Source: Chloroflexota bacterium (GTDB taxonomy: Bacteria; Chloroflexota; Anaerolineae; B4-G1). From it: DNA of 19,254 nucleotides. The stretch lies in contig JAAEPW010000730.1 of assembly GCA_024232355.1 (NCBI GenBank), forward strand, positions 1 through 19,254, given 5' to 3'. Under the pieces are notes generated by a model that did no database searches, had not been told where the DNA came from, and saw nothing but the letters and a program-made list of their open reading frames with translations. Positions 1 to 7,324 of this stretch are shown here, piece after piece. The stretch's first letter is position 1; each line of letters opens with the position of its first letter. Both the position numbers and the translations under genes were made by a program.

Positions 1-1527
1 CGCGACCATCCGCGTGAGATCCTGCATCTGAACCACGAGGTGGATCAAGACGCGCCCGATTACGTCGAAATCCAATCTCCATCCAGCCTCGCCGGAGCGG
101 GCGAGCAGACGATCCGGGGCTTTGTCTCCGATCAATCCGCCGTGCCGACCATCGTTCTGGAAATCGACGGCGGCGAACAAAGCTGCCAGACCGGCGGCGG
201 GGCGCAGTGGTCGTGCGACGTTGACCTGGGCGCGCGCAACGATGGCGACAGTGTGGCGCTGCGGGTTCGAGCCGTGGACGCGCACGGGCAAGCGAGCGGG
301 TGGTTCGATGGACCGGCGCTCACGGTCGATACGACTGCGCCCGTCATCAGCAACACCAACATCAGCACCGACACTTTTGACGGCGGGCTGGTGGGGCCGG
401 ATGATACGCTGTTGCTCGGCACGTTGCTCGACAATCGCCTGGTTGACCGGGTGGAGGTGTGCGAGGCCGGTGTATGCAACCCGGCGCAGATGCTGGTTGA
501 TCCGAGCACCGTCGCGCAGAGTGGCTATACCTACGACGACGATCCCGCCGCACCCATCCTGATTGGGCTGAACAACGCTTGCAGTGGCGGCACGCCGTTG
601 GTGCGCACCTTTATGGTCAGCGACGACTTTGTGATAGCCGATCTGGACGTGGGGTTGAGCATCGAGCACGCCTTCCGCAACGACCTGGACATCTGGCTGC
701 AATCACCGGCGGGCACGCGGGTACAGTTGGCGGCAGAGAGCGCGGCGGCGGCGAATCTGGACGTGACGCTCGACGACGCGGCGCTGCGCGCGGTCACACT
801 GGACGGCGATGCGGGCAGTCACGATAACAGCGCGCCGCTCTATGACAATCATCGCCAACCGCGCGCGGATCAGCTTTACGCCTTCCGGGGCGAGTCGGCG
901 TTGGGGACGTGGCTGTTAGATATCTGCGACCATTACCCGGACGAGGACGAAGGCTTGTATAATCACAGCCAACTCAGTTTCCAGGCGGTGACCATCCCGG
1001 CGAACAGTGCTGCAAGTTGGTGGTACAACCTGGATTTGCCCGCAAACGTGGATCAGATGAACAAGACGATCGTGATCTATGGTTATGACAGCCTGGGCAA
1101 CCGCAGCGATCCGATCCCGCTCACCTTTGAGATCGACACTCGCGCACCGGACCTGAGTGTGAGCAGTATGCTCGCGTCGAGCAGGCTGGACGAGCTTATG
1201 ACGGCTGACGGTCTGGTCAGCGATGCCAATGACGTGGTGGTGCGGTTGTCGATTCTGACGCCCAACGGGCAGTTTACCGCCGACCGGACCGAGCGGACGG
1301 GGAACACCTGGGTCTATAGCGATACTCGCACGTTCCTGCGGGCGGGCGACTACCGGGTGTGGGTGGAGGCCGAGGATGCGGTGGGCAACGTGGAGATTGT
1401 TGGCCCTTATCAGGTCGAACGTCTGCCTGCCGGGTACCTGGTCTATCTGCCGATGGTGGCGAGGAATTGGGATCACAGCCTGGCTGTTTTCCCGAATCAG
1501 GTGTATCTGCCGATGATAGTGAAATAG
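1..1527 (+). CDS. Secreted/cell-surface protein with Ig-like segments and a P/Homo B domain (5' end outside window)
   Basis: The reading frame is open from base 1, so this is the C-terminal part of a larger protein; the GTG at 40 is only the first internal start-like codon. Numbering from that GTG, residues about 1-100 and 365-460 look like bacterial Ig-like modules, each with a TTAP or TRAP linker (DTTAPVIS, IDTRAPDLSV). Residues about 185-318 match the proprotein-convertase P (Homo B) domain: a V-x-D-L-x-V-x-L-x-I-x-H-x-x-x-x-D-L strand pair, then IWLQSPAGT and GTWLLDICDHYP. P domains usually stabilise a neighbouring subtilisin-type or metalloprotease domain, which would lie upstream of the window. 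The C-terminus carries two Y-L-P-M tails, YLPMVARNW and YLPMIVK, typical of exported Chloroflexota proteins. GC content is higher than in the central block. Export is inferred because the signal peptide is not visible; the protease partner is a guess. Confidence 0.88.
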   Translation, partial: RDHPREILHLNHEVDQDAPDYVEIQSPSSLAGAGEQTIRGFVSDQSAVPTIVLEIDGGEQSCQTGGGAQWSCDVDLGARNDGDSVALRVRAVDAHGQASGWFDGPALTVDTTAPVISNTNISTDTFDGGLVGPDDTLLLGTLLDNRLVDRVEVCEAGVCNPAQMLVDPSTVAQSGYTYDDDPAAPILIGLNNACSGGTPLVRTFMVSDDFVIADLDVGLSIEHAFRNDLDIWLQSPAGTRVQLAAESAAAANLDVTLDDAALRAVTLDGDAGSHDNSAPLYDNHRQPRADQLYAFRGESALGTWLLDICDHYPDEDEGLYNHSQLSFQAVTIPANSAASWWYNLDLPANVDQMNKTIVIYGYDSLGNRSDPIPLTFEIDTRAPDLSVSSMLASSRLDELMTADGLVSDANDVVVRLSILTPNGQFTADRTERTGNTWVYSDTRTFLRAGDYRVWVEAEDAVGNVEIVGPYQVERLPAGYLVYLPMVARNWDHSLAVFPNQVYLPMIVK

Positions 1528-1577
1528 AACGATCACACAACCCCAATCGGTGCAAGATTGATTGGTCTGATCGAAAG

Positions 1578-1610
1578 AAATCGGCTCGGAGAGTGTATCC
1601 GAGCCGATTT
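1578..1610 (+). terminator. Strong hairpin terminator after the P-domain gene
   Basis: A perfect 13-bp inverted repeat (1578-1590 AAATCGGCTCGGA, 1598-1610 TCCGAGCCGATTT) encloses a 7-base loop, 50 bases after the stop codon. The stem ends in TTT followed by GTATG, so the U-tract is short, but the A/T flanks of the stem give a run of Us on either strand. It most likely ends transcription of the upstream gene. Confidence 0.8.
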
Positions 1611-2080
1611 GTATGATGTCACTTGCGTGAGTGAATCCCGTCGCTCCCATATCGTACATTTCTGCGTACCAGAGTATCTTACAACTTGCTGTGTGAGGAT
1701 CGGCAGAGAGTCATTGCATTCGCCCTAGCCAGGTCTGTTGCCTCCTAATAAACTACCACGCGGTAGCAGAAGAAAGACAACTGTCGGGCGTGGATCTGCT
1801 CGTACTGCTCTTCCTAACCTTGTTTCTGCACATCTTACTCATGCGCCCATCATAAGCGATGAGGAACACGGCAAGTCGCGAGGAATCAGACCCGCTTTGG
1901 ATTGAAAACGACATCCAAAAGCATCAACGAAACCACCAGGTGTTCAGCGTAGGCATCTCCTGTCGCATTGGCTCTTGACGACAGTTGGCTGGGTAAAAAG
2001 CAATTTGCTCCAACTGCCCCACAAAAACACGTCAAGGTCAAAGATATCGGCAGCCCACGTCACCCCATATCATCCCCAGA
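1611..2080. other. Non-coding stretch with no recognisable gene
   Basis: I see no convincing gene here. The stretch contains an imperfect hairpin at 1894-1922 (GCTTTGGAT pairing with ATCCAAAAGC, one bulge). It also contains a 21-codon GTG-started micro-ORF at 1790-1855 that would encode a very hydrophobic Leu-rich peptide, but without a good ribosome binding site. No tRNA-like cloverleaf or repeat array was seen. Confidence 0.5.
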
Positions 2081-2083
2081 CAC

Positions 2084-2112
2084 TTCTCTTATGCGTCGTC
2101 ATACCCTATAAT
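2084..2112 (+). promoter_or_regulatory. Probable promoter for the recombinase gene
   Basis: TATAAT at 2107-2112 is a perfect -10 box. The hexamer 17 bases upstream, TTCTCT at 2084-2089, is only a weak -35 match. Transcription would start near 2119, leaving a leader of about 110 bases before the ATG at 2228. The -10 box lies inside the spacer of an inverted CGCATAAG repeat, which suggests that a regulator, or the recombinase itself, could bind here. This is inferred from position only. Confidence 0.45.
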
Positions 2113-2125
2113 CACCTCGCATAAG
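2088..2125. repeat. Inverted repeat CTTATGCG...CGCATAAG around the -10 box
   Basis: The arms are 2088-2095 (CTTATGCG) and 2118-2125 (CGCATAAG), separated by 22 bases that contain TATAAT. A third copy, CGCATAAG, lies at 2205-2212, immediately before the recombinase ribosome binding site. The arms resemble half-sites of Xer/dif recombination sites (GCGCATAA / TTATG), but the spacing does not fit an 11-6-11 dif site. An operator is the simpler reading. Confidence 0.5.
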
Positions 2126-2227
2126 ACCCTTTGGCCGTCGTTGCAGACCGCGAACACGACGTATAAGCGTTGTTTTTGACCCATTTATCTATCGTTTTTC
2201 GCGTCGCATAAGTTGGAGAACCAAACG

Positions 2228-3168
2228 ATGAACGAAACCCTTCAACCATTCCAAAACTGGCTCGTAGAACGGGACCGCAGCCCTCGCACTGTCCAAGCCT
2301 ACACCGCCGACCTATCCCATTTCGCCCGCTGGTTTACCCAAACCAACGGCCAATCGCTCACGCCAGACACACTCACTCCCACAGATGTGCGCGAATATCG
2401 CCAGTGGATGGTCACCACTCGGGGCCTGGCTCCCGCCACCGCCAACCGGCGCATCGCCGCCCTGCGGGCCTACACGTCCTGGGCGCGCTCCGCCGGTCTC
2501 ATCGCAGGCACTCCCACCAATGGCATCAAGTTCGTGGCCGAGCAGCGCAGTCCACCTCGTTGGCTCGACAGTCAGCAGCAGGCAGCCCTGAACCGGGCAC
2601 TGGAACGGACGCTGGAGCGCGCCGAACTCAAGGCCCGCCTGGCGGAACTGGAAGACCGTCCTACTCCTCCAGAATTGATCTGGGCACGCAGGGATGTAGC
2701 TCTGGTCCAATTGATGCTTCACACTGGCTTGCGTGTGGAGGAAGTCACGGTTCTCAAGGTGGAGAATGTTGAACTGCGGGACCGCTCTGGCAAGATCAAG
2801 GTGCTGGGCAAGGGGACCAAGCAGCGCACAACCCCACTCAATGCCGAAATACGGGCAGCGCTATCCACCTGGATAACGCTGCGGCCCGAGACGGACGTCG
2901 TTGAGGTTTTCGTCGGTCGACAGGGAGACAAGTTAGGAGAGATGGCAATTCAAAGAGTCGTATCACGGATTGGAAAAGCAGCGGGGGTGGAGGATCTCAC
3001 ACCTCATGTACTACGCCACTTTTTTGCCAAAAACTTGGTGAACGCCGGTGTGGGGTTGGAAACAGTCGCCGACCTGATGGGCATAGCTGATTGGACATAA
3101 CCCGCATCTATACCCGACCTGGTCAGCAGGATTTGGAGCAAGCGGTGGAGGCGATTGTTATGCACTAG
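2228..3168 (+). pseudogene. XerC/D-like tyrosine recombinase, disrupted before the catalytic tyrosine
   Basis: The start is set at ATG 2228 because GGAGA lies 8 bases upstream. An N-terminal SAM-like DNA-binding domain (residues 1-100: FQNWLVERDRSPRTVQAY, YTADL) precedes the catalytic domain. Catalytic residues visible are Arg169 (HTGLRVEE), the beta-hairpin Lys near 195 (VLGKGTKQR), and His260/Arg263 (LTPHVLRH). Translation stops at 3100 after ADLMGIADWT. Restoring one C in GGCATAGC gives G-H-S, then a TGA, then LDITRIYTRPGQQDLEQAV, with the stop at 3166-3168. So one deletion and one nonsense codon remove the second catalytic His and the Tyr nucleophile, and the 290-residue product should be inactive. 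The intact length would be about 312 aa, normal for Xer-type integrases. It may once have mobilised or resolved the neighbouring block; that link is a guess. Confidence 0.85.
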
Positions 3169-3404
3169 GTTCTGCACGGCAAATGAGGCTTGTGACAATG
3201 GTCATCGGTCCACGCTAATCGGCGTGTATCGCCGTGGACATCCGACACCTTTCCCCGATCGTGACGATAAAAGTGCGCAACGGTGCCATCCATTCGGCGG
3301 CGCTTGCGTTTGGTGACGGTACCACCGCAGGAAGGACATTGAGCTTTCTCTGGTGAATCTGGATCGGCTTGTATCAGTTGGCCGTTTACCATTGCGTCTT
3401 GCAT
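3165..3404 (-). pseudogene. Small zinc-ribbon protein, C-terminus apparently frameshifted
   Basis: As read, the frame from ATG 3404 (or ATG 3392) gives 79 residues containing CPSCGG and then TKRKRRRMDGTVAHFYRH. This looks like a small conserved zinc-ribbon protein family in which Cys-x2-Cys-Gly-Gly is followed by a basic stretch and a second Cys near the end. Adding one C after the FYRH codons switches to RSGKGVGCPRRYTPISVDR and a TGA ending at 3202, which restores the expected G-C-P-R-R-Y ending. I therefore read the current tail as out of frame. The stop codon now used overlaps that of the converging recombinase remnant in a shared CTAG. The gene follows the SWIM-family gene by 42 bases. 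Function is unknown; DNA or RNA binding is plausible from the zinc pair and basic run. Confidence 0.5.
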
Positions 3405-3446
3405 CGTCTATCTCAATACTATTTACTCAACAGTCGCAGAGGCCAC

Positions 3447-4892
3447 CTACAGACCGGCTTTTTCCAACTCGTCCTGAAATGCTTGCAAGCGGCGGTGACG
3501 TGTCCGCAGATCGTCGCAAAGAGTCTTCCAAGTTTCCAGATCACCCAACCGTTGGTACAGATCTCGTATACAGCACAGGTATTTCGCTGCACCAGCATAG
3601 TTCCGCCGCCCCCGCGCCTCGACAAGTTGTTCGATTTGTTGCATGTAAAGATCAACCGCTGCCTGTGGTCGTTTTTGTTCCGCCGCCCGCGCCACCTGGA
3701 TGCGCAGTGTTTGTCCCCTTCCCCTTGAAGCGATACGAACCCGTCCCAACATCTCTAGCGCTTGATCAATCTCACCCTCCTCCAGGTGAATCTCGGTCAA
3801 CAATGCGTACTTGGATGCCTCGGTCAATCGGGTCAGAATCACCATTCCCAGTCCCTCAGCACCCTCCCAGCGCGCCGACGTCTGTGCCAGGGCTTTAAAC
3901 TCGCAGTAACCTGCCAACGAGGGATAATTCCAGAACAATGTCTCCATCAGGCTCAGAGCTTCCTCCAGATCACCCTGCGCCTTGGCCCAATCCTTCAGCC
4001 ATTCGATCAGACGGGTGCCCCGACTGGTCTGGGCACGTTCTTGAATCAGTTTCTCGATCTGGTTGCCATAGCCGTGGGACACAAAGAGTTCGGCCAACGA
4101 AAGCAGTAACGAATCCTCCACCTGCCGAATCTCGGATATCGCCTCGTCCACCCTGCCCAATGCCAAGAGTCGATCCATCAACTCACGTCTCTGCCCAGTC
4201 TGCCGGCAGAGATCCAGGAAAGTCTCGTTATCCAGGCGATCCTTATCCAACTTGACCAGAAAGCTGCCAAAGTGCTCTCGATGCCAAGTGTCGCGCTGGC
4301 CGTCGCCCTTTGGCATAGCATTGCGTACCCACTCGGCAACCTGCTCCTGTTCCTCCGGCGTGGCACGCTCCAAGATGATGGCAGGCACATCATCTCCAAT
4401 CCCCACACCCCCATAGTTCACATTCCAACAGTAGATGTCGAACAATGCCCGCAGAAACATCTCCCGTTTCGCAGAATCCTCCGTTCCATCGAGGCAATGT
4501 CCCAACCCACTTGCACAATCGTTGACCAAATCAGAGAGATCACCATCGTGATCGTAGACCGTCTCATAGTTGTCCAGGATTTCTCGGGCTATGGTCTCGT
4601 AGACCACCGCCGCGTTTTGCCAGTCTTTCTGTTCAGCATAGTCATTGCCGGCCTTTAGCACCGCATTCTTCAACTTCCAGCTAATGTCATCGGCCGATTG
4701 GTGATCATCCTCGGCATCGTAGAATATGTTATCCACTTGTCGGCGGATCATCGCCGGATCCACGGCAGGTCGTTCATCTTCACCGATCGCGGAACGCAAG
4801 ATGAGTAATTCCAGATCGGGGTAGCGGTCCACCATTTGGTTGATGAGGGCAACAAGTTCAGTCTTGGTACATCGCTGCAAGATCTCTTCCAT
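3447..4892 (-). CDS. SWIM-family C-terminal helical-repeat protein lacking the SWIM zinc finger
   Basis: Start chosen at ATG 4892 because GGAGGTG sits 7 bases upstream; 481 aa. The whole protein is alpha-helical and TPR-like (WQNAAVVYETIAREILDNYE, YLCCIRDLYQRLGDLETWK). It ends with LRTRHRRLQAFQDELEKAGL, the usual C-terminus of bacterial SWIM zinc-finger proteins. In those relatives an N-terminal CxC...CxH finger precedes this region; here no such Cys/His set is present before residue 40, so only the repeat part is kept. The protein probably acts as a scaffold or partner-binding module rather than an enzyme. It is separated from the upstream CcbP-like gene by 90 bases. Family recognition is from memory of conserved C-terminal features. 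Confidence 0.8.
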   Translation of the reverse strand: MEEILQRCTKTELVALINQMVDRYPDLELLILRSAIGEDERPAVDPAMIRRQVDNIFYDAEDDHQSADDISWKLKNAVLKAGNDYAEQKDWQNAAVVYETIAREILDNYETVYDHDGDLSDLVNDCASGLGHCLDGTEDSAKREMFLRALFDIYCWNVNYGGVGIGDDVPAIILERATPEEQEQVAEWVRNAMPKGDGQRDTWHREHFGSFLVKLDKDRLDNETFLDLCRQTGQRRELMDRLLALGRVDEAISEIRQVEDSLLLSLAELFVSHGYGNQIEKLIQERAQTSRGTRLIEWLKDWAKAQGDLEEALSLMETLFWNYPSLAGYCEFKALAQTSARWEGAEGLGMVILTRLTEASKYALLTEIHLEEGEIDQALEMLGRVRIASRGRGQTLRIQVARAAEQKRPQAAVDLYMQQIEQLVEARGRRNYAGAAKYLCCIRDLYQRLGDLETWKTLCDDLRTRHRRLQAFQDELEKAGL

Positions 4893-4982
4893 TATTTCAC
4901 CTCCAAGCAAACACAGGTTCACAGGGTTTCTTGGCCAAGGCCTTGTGCCCGGCAATGCAAGATTGGTGATGGCTCAAGTGTA

Positions 4983-5303
4983 TTAGCCCAGCCCCAGCCA
5001 ATACTGGTACACTTCCAGCCATTCCGCGCTGCTGGGATCCGGATCCACGAATTCCAGATCAGCCAAACCCACCGGGTATTCTTGGTCACCCTTGCGCACG
5101 AGGGCCGTAATCCCACGACGGAGATCACTGCGCCCTCCGTCCTGGTCAACAACCTCCACCAGGTCTCCCAACGCCCTGGCCTTGAGTGGAAAGTTCAAAC
5201 CCCCTTCAGCCAGGGCGTAGAAAATGCCCATAAATTGCTCGTGATCATCGTGACAATCCACTGTCGCTTCGTCAAACAGATCGCGTACTCGCTCTTTATC
5301 CAT
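4983..5303 (-). CDS. Small CcbP-like calcium-binding protein
   Basis: 106 aa; the ATG at 5303 follows GGAGGGGG by 7 bases. The sequence matches the layout of the CcbP family (cyanobacterial calcium-binding protein): a VDC-x-D-D-x-E-Q-x-M-G segment (residues 15-26), FYALAEGGLNFPLKA (28-42), an SH3-like strand run with acidic patches, and a closing Trp/Tyr-rich helix (EWLEVYQYWLGLG). CcbP proteins bind Ca2+ through surface acidic clusters and lack EF-hands; many acidic residues are present here (DDHEQ, DQDGG, DPDPSS). It lies 31 bases after the CXC gene and is the shorter of two CcbP-type genes in the block. Calcium binding is inferred from the family. Confidence 0.82.
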   Translation of the reverse strand: MDKERVRDLFDEATVDCHDDHEQFMGIFYALAEGGLNFPLKARALGDLVEVVDQDGGRSDLRRGITALVRKGDQEYPVGLADLEFVDPDPSSAEWLEVYQYWLGLG

Positions 5304-5334
5304 TGTATTACCCCCTCCCAAAGCAAAAAACCTT

Positions 5335-5796
5335 CTACCGTGACCTTGGTGCGCCGCAATGCTGACAGGAAAAGGTAACCCCATACGTACATTTGTTACA
5401 TCGTTTGCAGTGCCACTCCCGCCAATCTCGACACTCCCCACACACCTCACAGTGCCAGGTATGACCATACTGGACCGCATCATCCCAACAGAAAGAGTAC
5501 CAGTACGTCTCGCCACATTTCCGGCACTCGTAATCATTGATGAGTTGACTGAGCGGGACCGACTCACACTCGCATGGCAATTCGTACTCTTTCGCCAACT
5601 CTTTTTCCGAAAGCGCCTTGTACTCGTCAATGTGCTGGATGGCACAGACAGACAATGCTTCCACATCCACGCCGTTCAACGGATTGTGACAATCGGCGCA
5701 GGCGCAGTTCTCGTCACATGGCTCATTGTTCTTGAGACAAGCGCAGCGCCTGCTTTGACAACCAGACTTGCACTTGCAGTTCACAGTTTTCTCCAT
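5335..5796 (-). CDS. Cysteine-rich protein with a TSO1/tesmin-type CXC domain and C-terminal zinc knuckles
   Basis: 153 aa; GAGGAGA lies 7 bases before ATG 5796. Residues 7-36 hold nine Cys in the spacing C-x-C-x3-C-x4-C-x-C-x6-C-x3-C-x-C-x2-C, which is the TSO1/tesmin-like CXC (TCR) pattern: C7, 9, 13, 18, 20, 27, 31, 33, 36. That domain binds zinc and contacts DNA in eukaryotic TSO1, tesmin and LIN54 proteins. It is followed by [19 protein letters not shown], then a second zinc region with CxxC pairs at 91/94, 116/119 (plus 122), 130/133 (plus 136) and 144/147. There is no signal peptide or membrane segment. It lies between the two CcbP-like genes. DNA binding is inferred from the eukaryotic family; bacterial function is not known to me. 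Confidence 0.88.
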   Translation of the reverse strand: MEKTVNCKCKSGCQSRRCACLKNNEPCDENCACADCHNPLNGVDVEALSVCAIQHIDEYKALSEKELAKEYELPCECESVPLSQLINDYECRKCGETYWYSFCWDDAVQYGHTWHCEVCGECRDWREWHCKRCNKCTYGVTFSCQHCGAPRSR

Positions 5797-5822
5797 CGTT
5801 TGTCTCCTCTCAGATTTCAGTG

Positions 5823-6674
5823 CTACCGATTAGCGAACCAAACCACATAATCTCGAACCAGTTGGTAGTTCGGTGAACGCTCGTCGGTGGCCTCCAGATC
5901 GCAGAGCGGGAAATCGTACCGTCGCTGACGGTACCTCAAGCGGACGAGAACCCCGTAGAGATCATCTATCCCCTCGATGCCCTGGACAGTCACTCGATCT
6001 CCTATCCGCAAGGGTCCCCTGCCCTCGTGCTCGGAGACCTCCGCATCAAAGGGAAAGACCAGGCTTTTCCTGAAATGCTTTTCCCAGGCTCTCAGAATTG
6101 CCATCTCGTTGCGGGGATCTATTCCGACCAAGACTTTGCTAATGCGTTGCCCCTCTTCACCCAAATAGACCCAGGCATATTTTTTGGAAATCTCATCAAC
6201 AACTTGGGCAACGTCCGTCTCTGTATCTCTGGGGCTGGTTAGCTCGACGTCTTGCATGCTGAGAACCATGCCGGTCCAGTCCAGCCCCTGATCTTCACAT
6301 TGCACGATCATCGAATCGGGCATATTTCGGAGTGTGACACTGTCCTAACTGATCAGGATCATATTCGCTGTATCCGGTTCTTCTGTGATACGGCCGCGCC
6401 ACCTGCCAAGATCGACACCGAGGTCAGGATCAGCGATCCTTACCTTGACTATCACGGAATCACCTACCTGGAACCCATCGCTCGCCGGTCGCGTTTTTGC
6501 TCTCTTGCGACGACGCTTTCGACGGCGCTTTTTCTTCGATTCCAATGAATCCACATAATCTTTGGACTCGCGCAAGCCCCAGCCGGTCTGTTCCCGCACG
6601 TGTTTGATCGCTTCGATCTTTTGGTCCTGGTCGATCAGGATGCGAACCTGTTTTTCAAGTTTGTCAAGATTCAT
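5823..6674 (-). pseudogene. L7/L12-like + SH3-like + CcbP-like fusion, split by an in-frame amber codon
   Basis: ATG 6674 follows GGAG by 8-9 bases. Residues 1-46 resemble the C-terminal domain of ribosomal protein bL12 (IEAIKHVREQTGWGLRESKD). Then come a dense basic linker (KKKRRRKRRRKRAK), an SH3-like segment (FQVGDSVIVKV...GRWRGRI), and TAG at 6345-6347 after MILIS. The same frame continues without a shift: DSVTLRNMPDSMIVQCEDQ, then EISKKYAWVYLGEEGQR, then a CcbP-like domain ([34 protein letters not shown]). The amber codon occupies the place of a Trp (ISW-DSVTL), i.e. TGG to TAG. Restarting at ATG 6323 would give a separate 166-aa protein, but its ribosome binding site is weak. The intact form would be 283 aa. 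It could be dead, expressed as two pieces, or a consensus error. Confidence 0.75.
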
Positions 6675-6720
6675 TCGTCTATCTCCAATCGATTCAAGTT
6701 GCTACTCTTTTATTTCTCCA

Positions 6721-7323
6721 TCAGTCTCTGTAAATCTGGCCACTGTGCCAAAACTGGACAATGTCTTCCAACAACGGGGCAGAAGCCGGAATGAGGCCAG
6801 TACCGAAATGAGGATTGTATCGCTCCGCGTATCGTCTGGCGGCGTGATAAGCCCAGCACGATGCATCGTCAGGAGAAACAAAGCAGCGAAGCGCCTTTTC
6901 CACTACCAACAGATCCCAACTGCGAATCAGTCGCACCGGCCCCCATTTTTGCCTTTTATACTCGTTCTGCACTTTTATTACCTGGGACAGGATATCTCGC
7001 AAAGCCGATGTGCGGTCTCTGTGGTCACCATCGACAGCATCAGGCGCTTCCAGGTAACTTTTCATTGCATCAATGACTTTAGCGATGAGCACCTCATAGT
7101 GCGCCCAGTTTGCTTCATCGATATACTCGGAAAGAACACCCCCACTCATCTTTTCCTGGGTTCGCTCGACCAGGTACAGCACAAAGCGAGCCGCTACTTG
7201 AGGATCACGGCAGAGGCTTTTGAGACCGGTCGGGCAAGTGATGGAAAAGTATGTCTCGGTTCCTTCTCGTAGAGCCTGGGCTCTACCCGACAGTTTGATT
7301 ATTTGTTTCGGTATCGGCTTCAT
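6721..7323 (-). CDS. Unrecognised 200-aa cytoplasmic protein
   Basis: Start chosen at ATG 7323, one base after the TAG of the upstream gene (7325-7327), so translation is probably coupled; a longer frame open to 7461 would overlap the upstream gene by 45 codons. The protein is mostly helical and soluble, without a signal peptide. Distinct segments are YFSITCPTGLKSLCRDPQ near the start, a basic middle (NEYKRQKWGPVRLIRSW) and an aromatic C-terminal half (DDASCWAYHAARRYAERYNP). I recognise no family. By position it belongs with the TPR-like gene just upstream. Confidence 0.75.
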   Translation of the reverse strand: MKPIPKQIIKLSGRAQALREGTETYFSITCPTGLKSLCRDPQVAARFVLYLVERTQEKMSGGVLSEYIDEANWAHYEVLIAKVIDAMKSYLEAPDAVDGDHRDRTSALRDILSQVIKVQNEYKRQKWGPVRLIRSWDLLVVEKALRCFVSPDDASCWAYHAARRYAERYNPHFGTGLIPASAPLLEDIVQFWHSGQIYRD

Positions 7324-7324
7324 C

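Noticed and set aside
916..1659. Long minus-strand open frame (247 codons) opposite the P-domain gene
   Set aside because: It overlaps a gene with clear domain matches and spans the terminator hairpin; the protein has low-complexity, His/Arg-rich composition typical of antisense frames in GC-rich DNA.
2088..2125. A dif-like Xer recombination site or integron attachment site
   Set aside because: The 22-base spacer does not fit the 6-8-base central region of dif, and there is no cassette array or IntI-specific domain; kept only as an operator or repeat.
5304..5666. Longer N-terminus for the small CcbP-like gene
   Set aside because: The extension reads through the CXC gene in another frame; GGAGGGGG before ATG 5303 fixes the start.
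6345..6347. Stop-codon recoding or a non-standard genetic code
   Set aside because: Other genes use TAG, TGA and TAA as ordinary ends, the interrupting codons differ (TAG once, TGA twice), and two genes also carry frameshifts, so decay or error is simpler.
6562..7272. Plus-strand open frame (236 codons)
   Set aside because: It lies antisense to the 200-aa gene and the L12-like gene, both with ribosome binding sites or tight coupling; no plausible start signal or domain.
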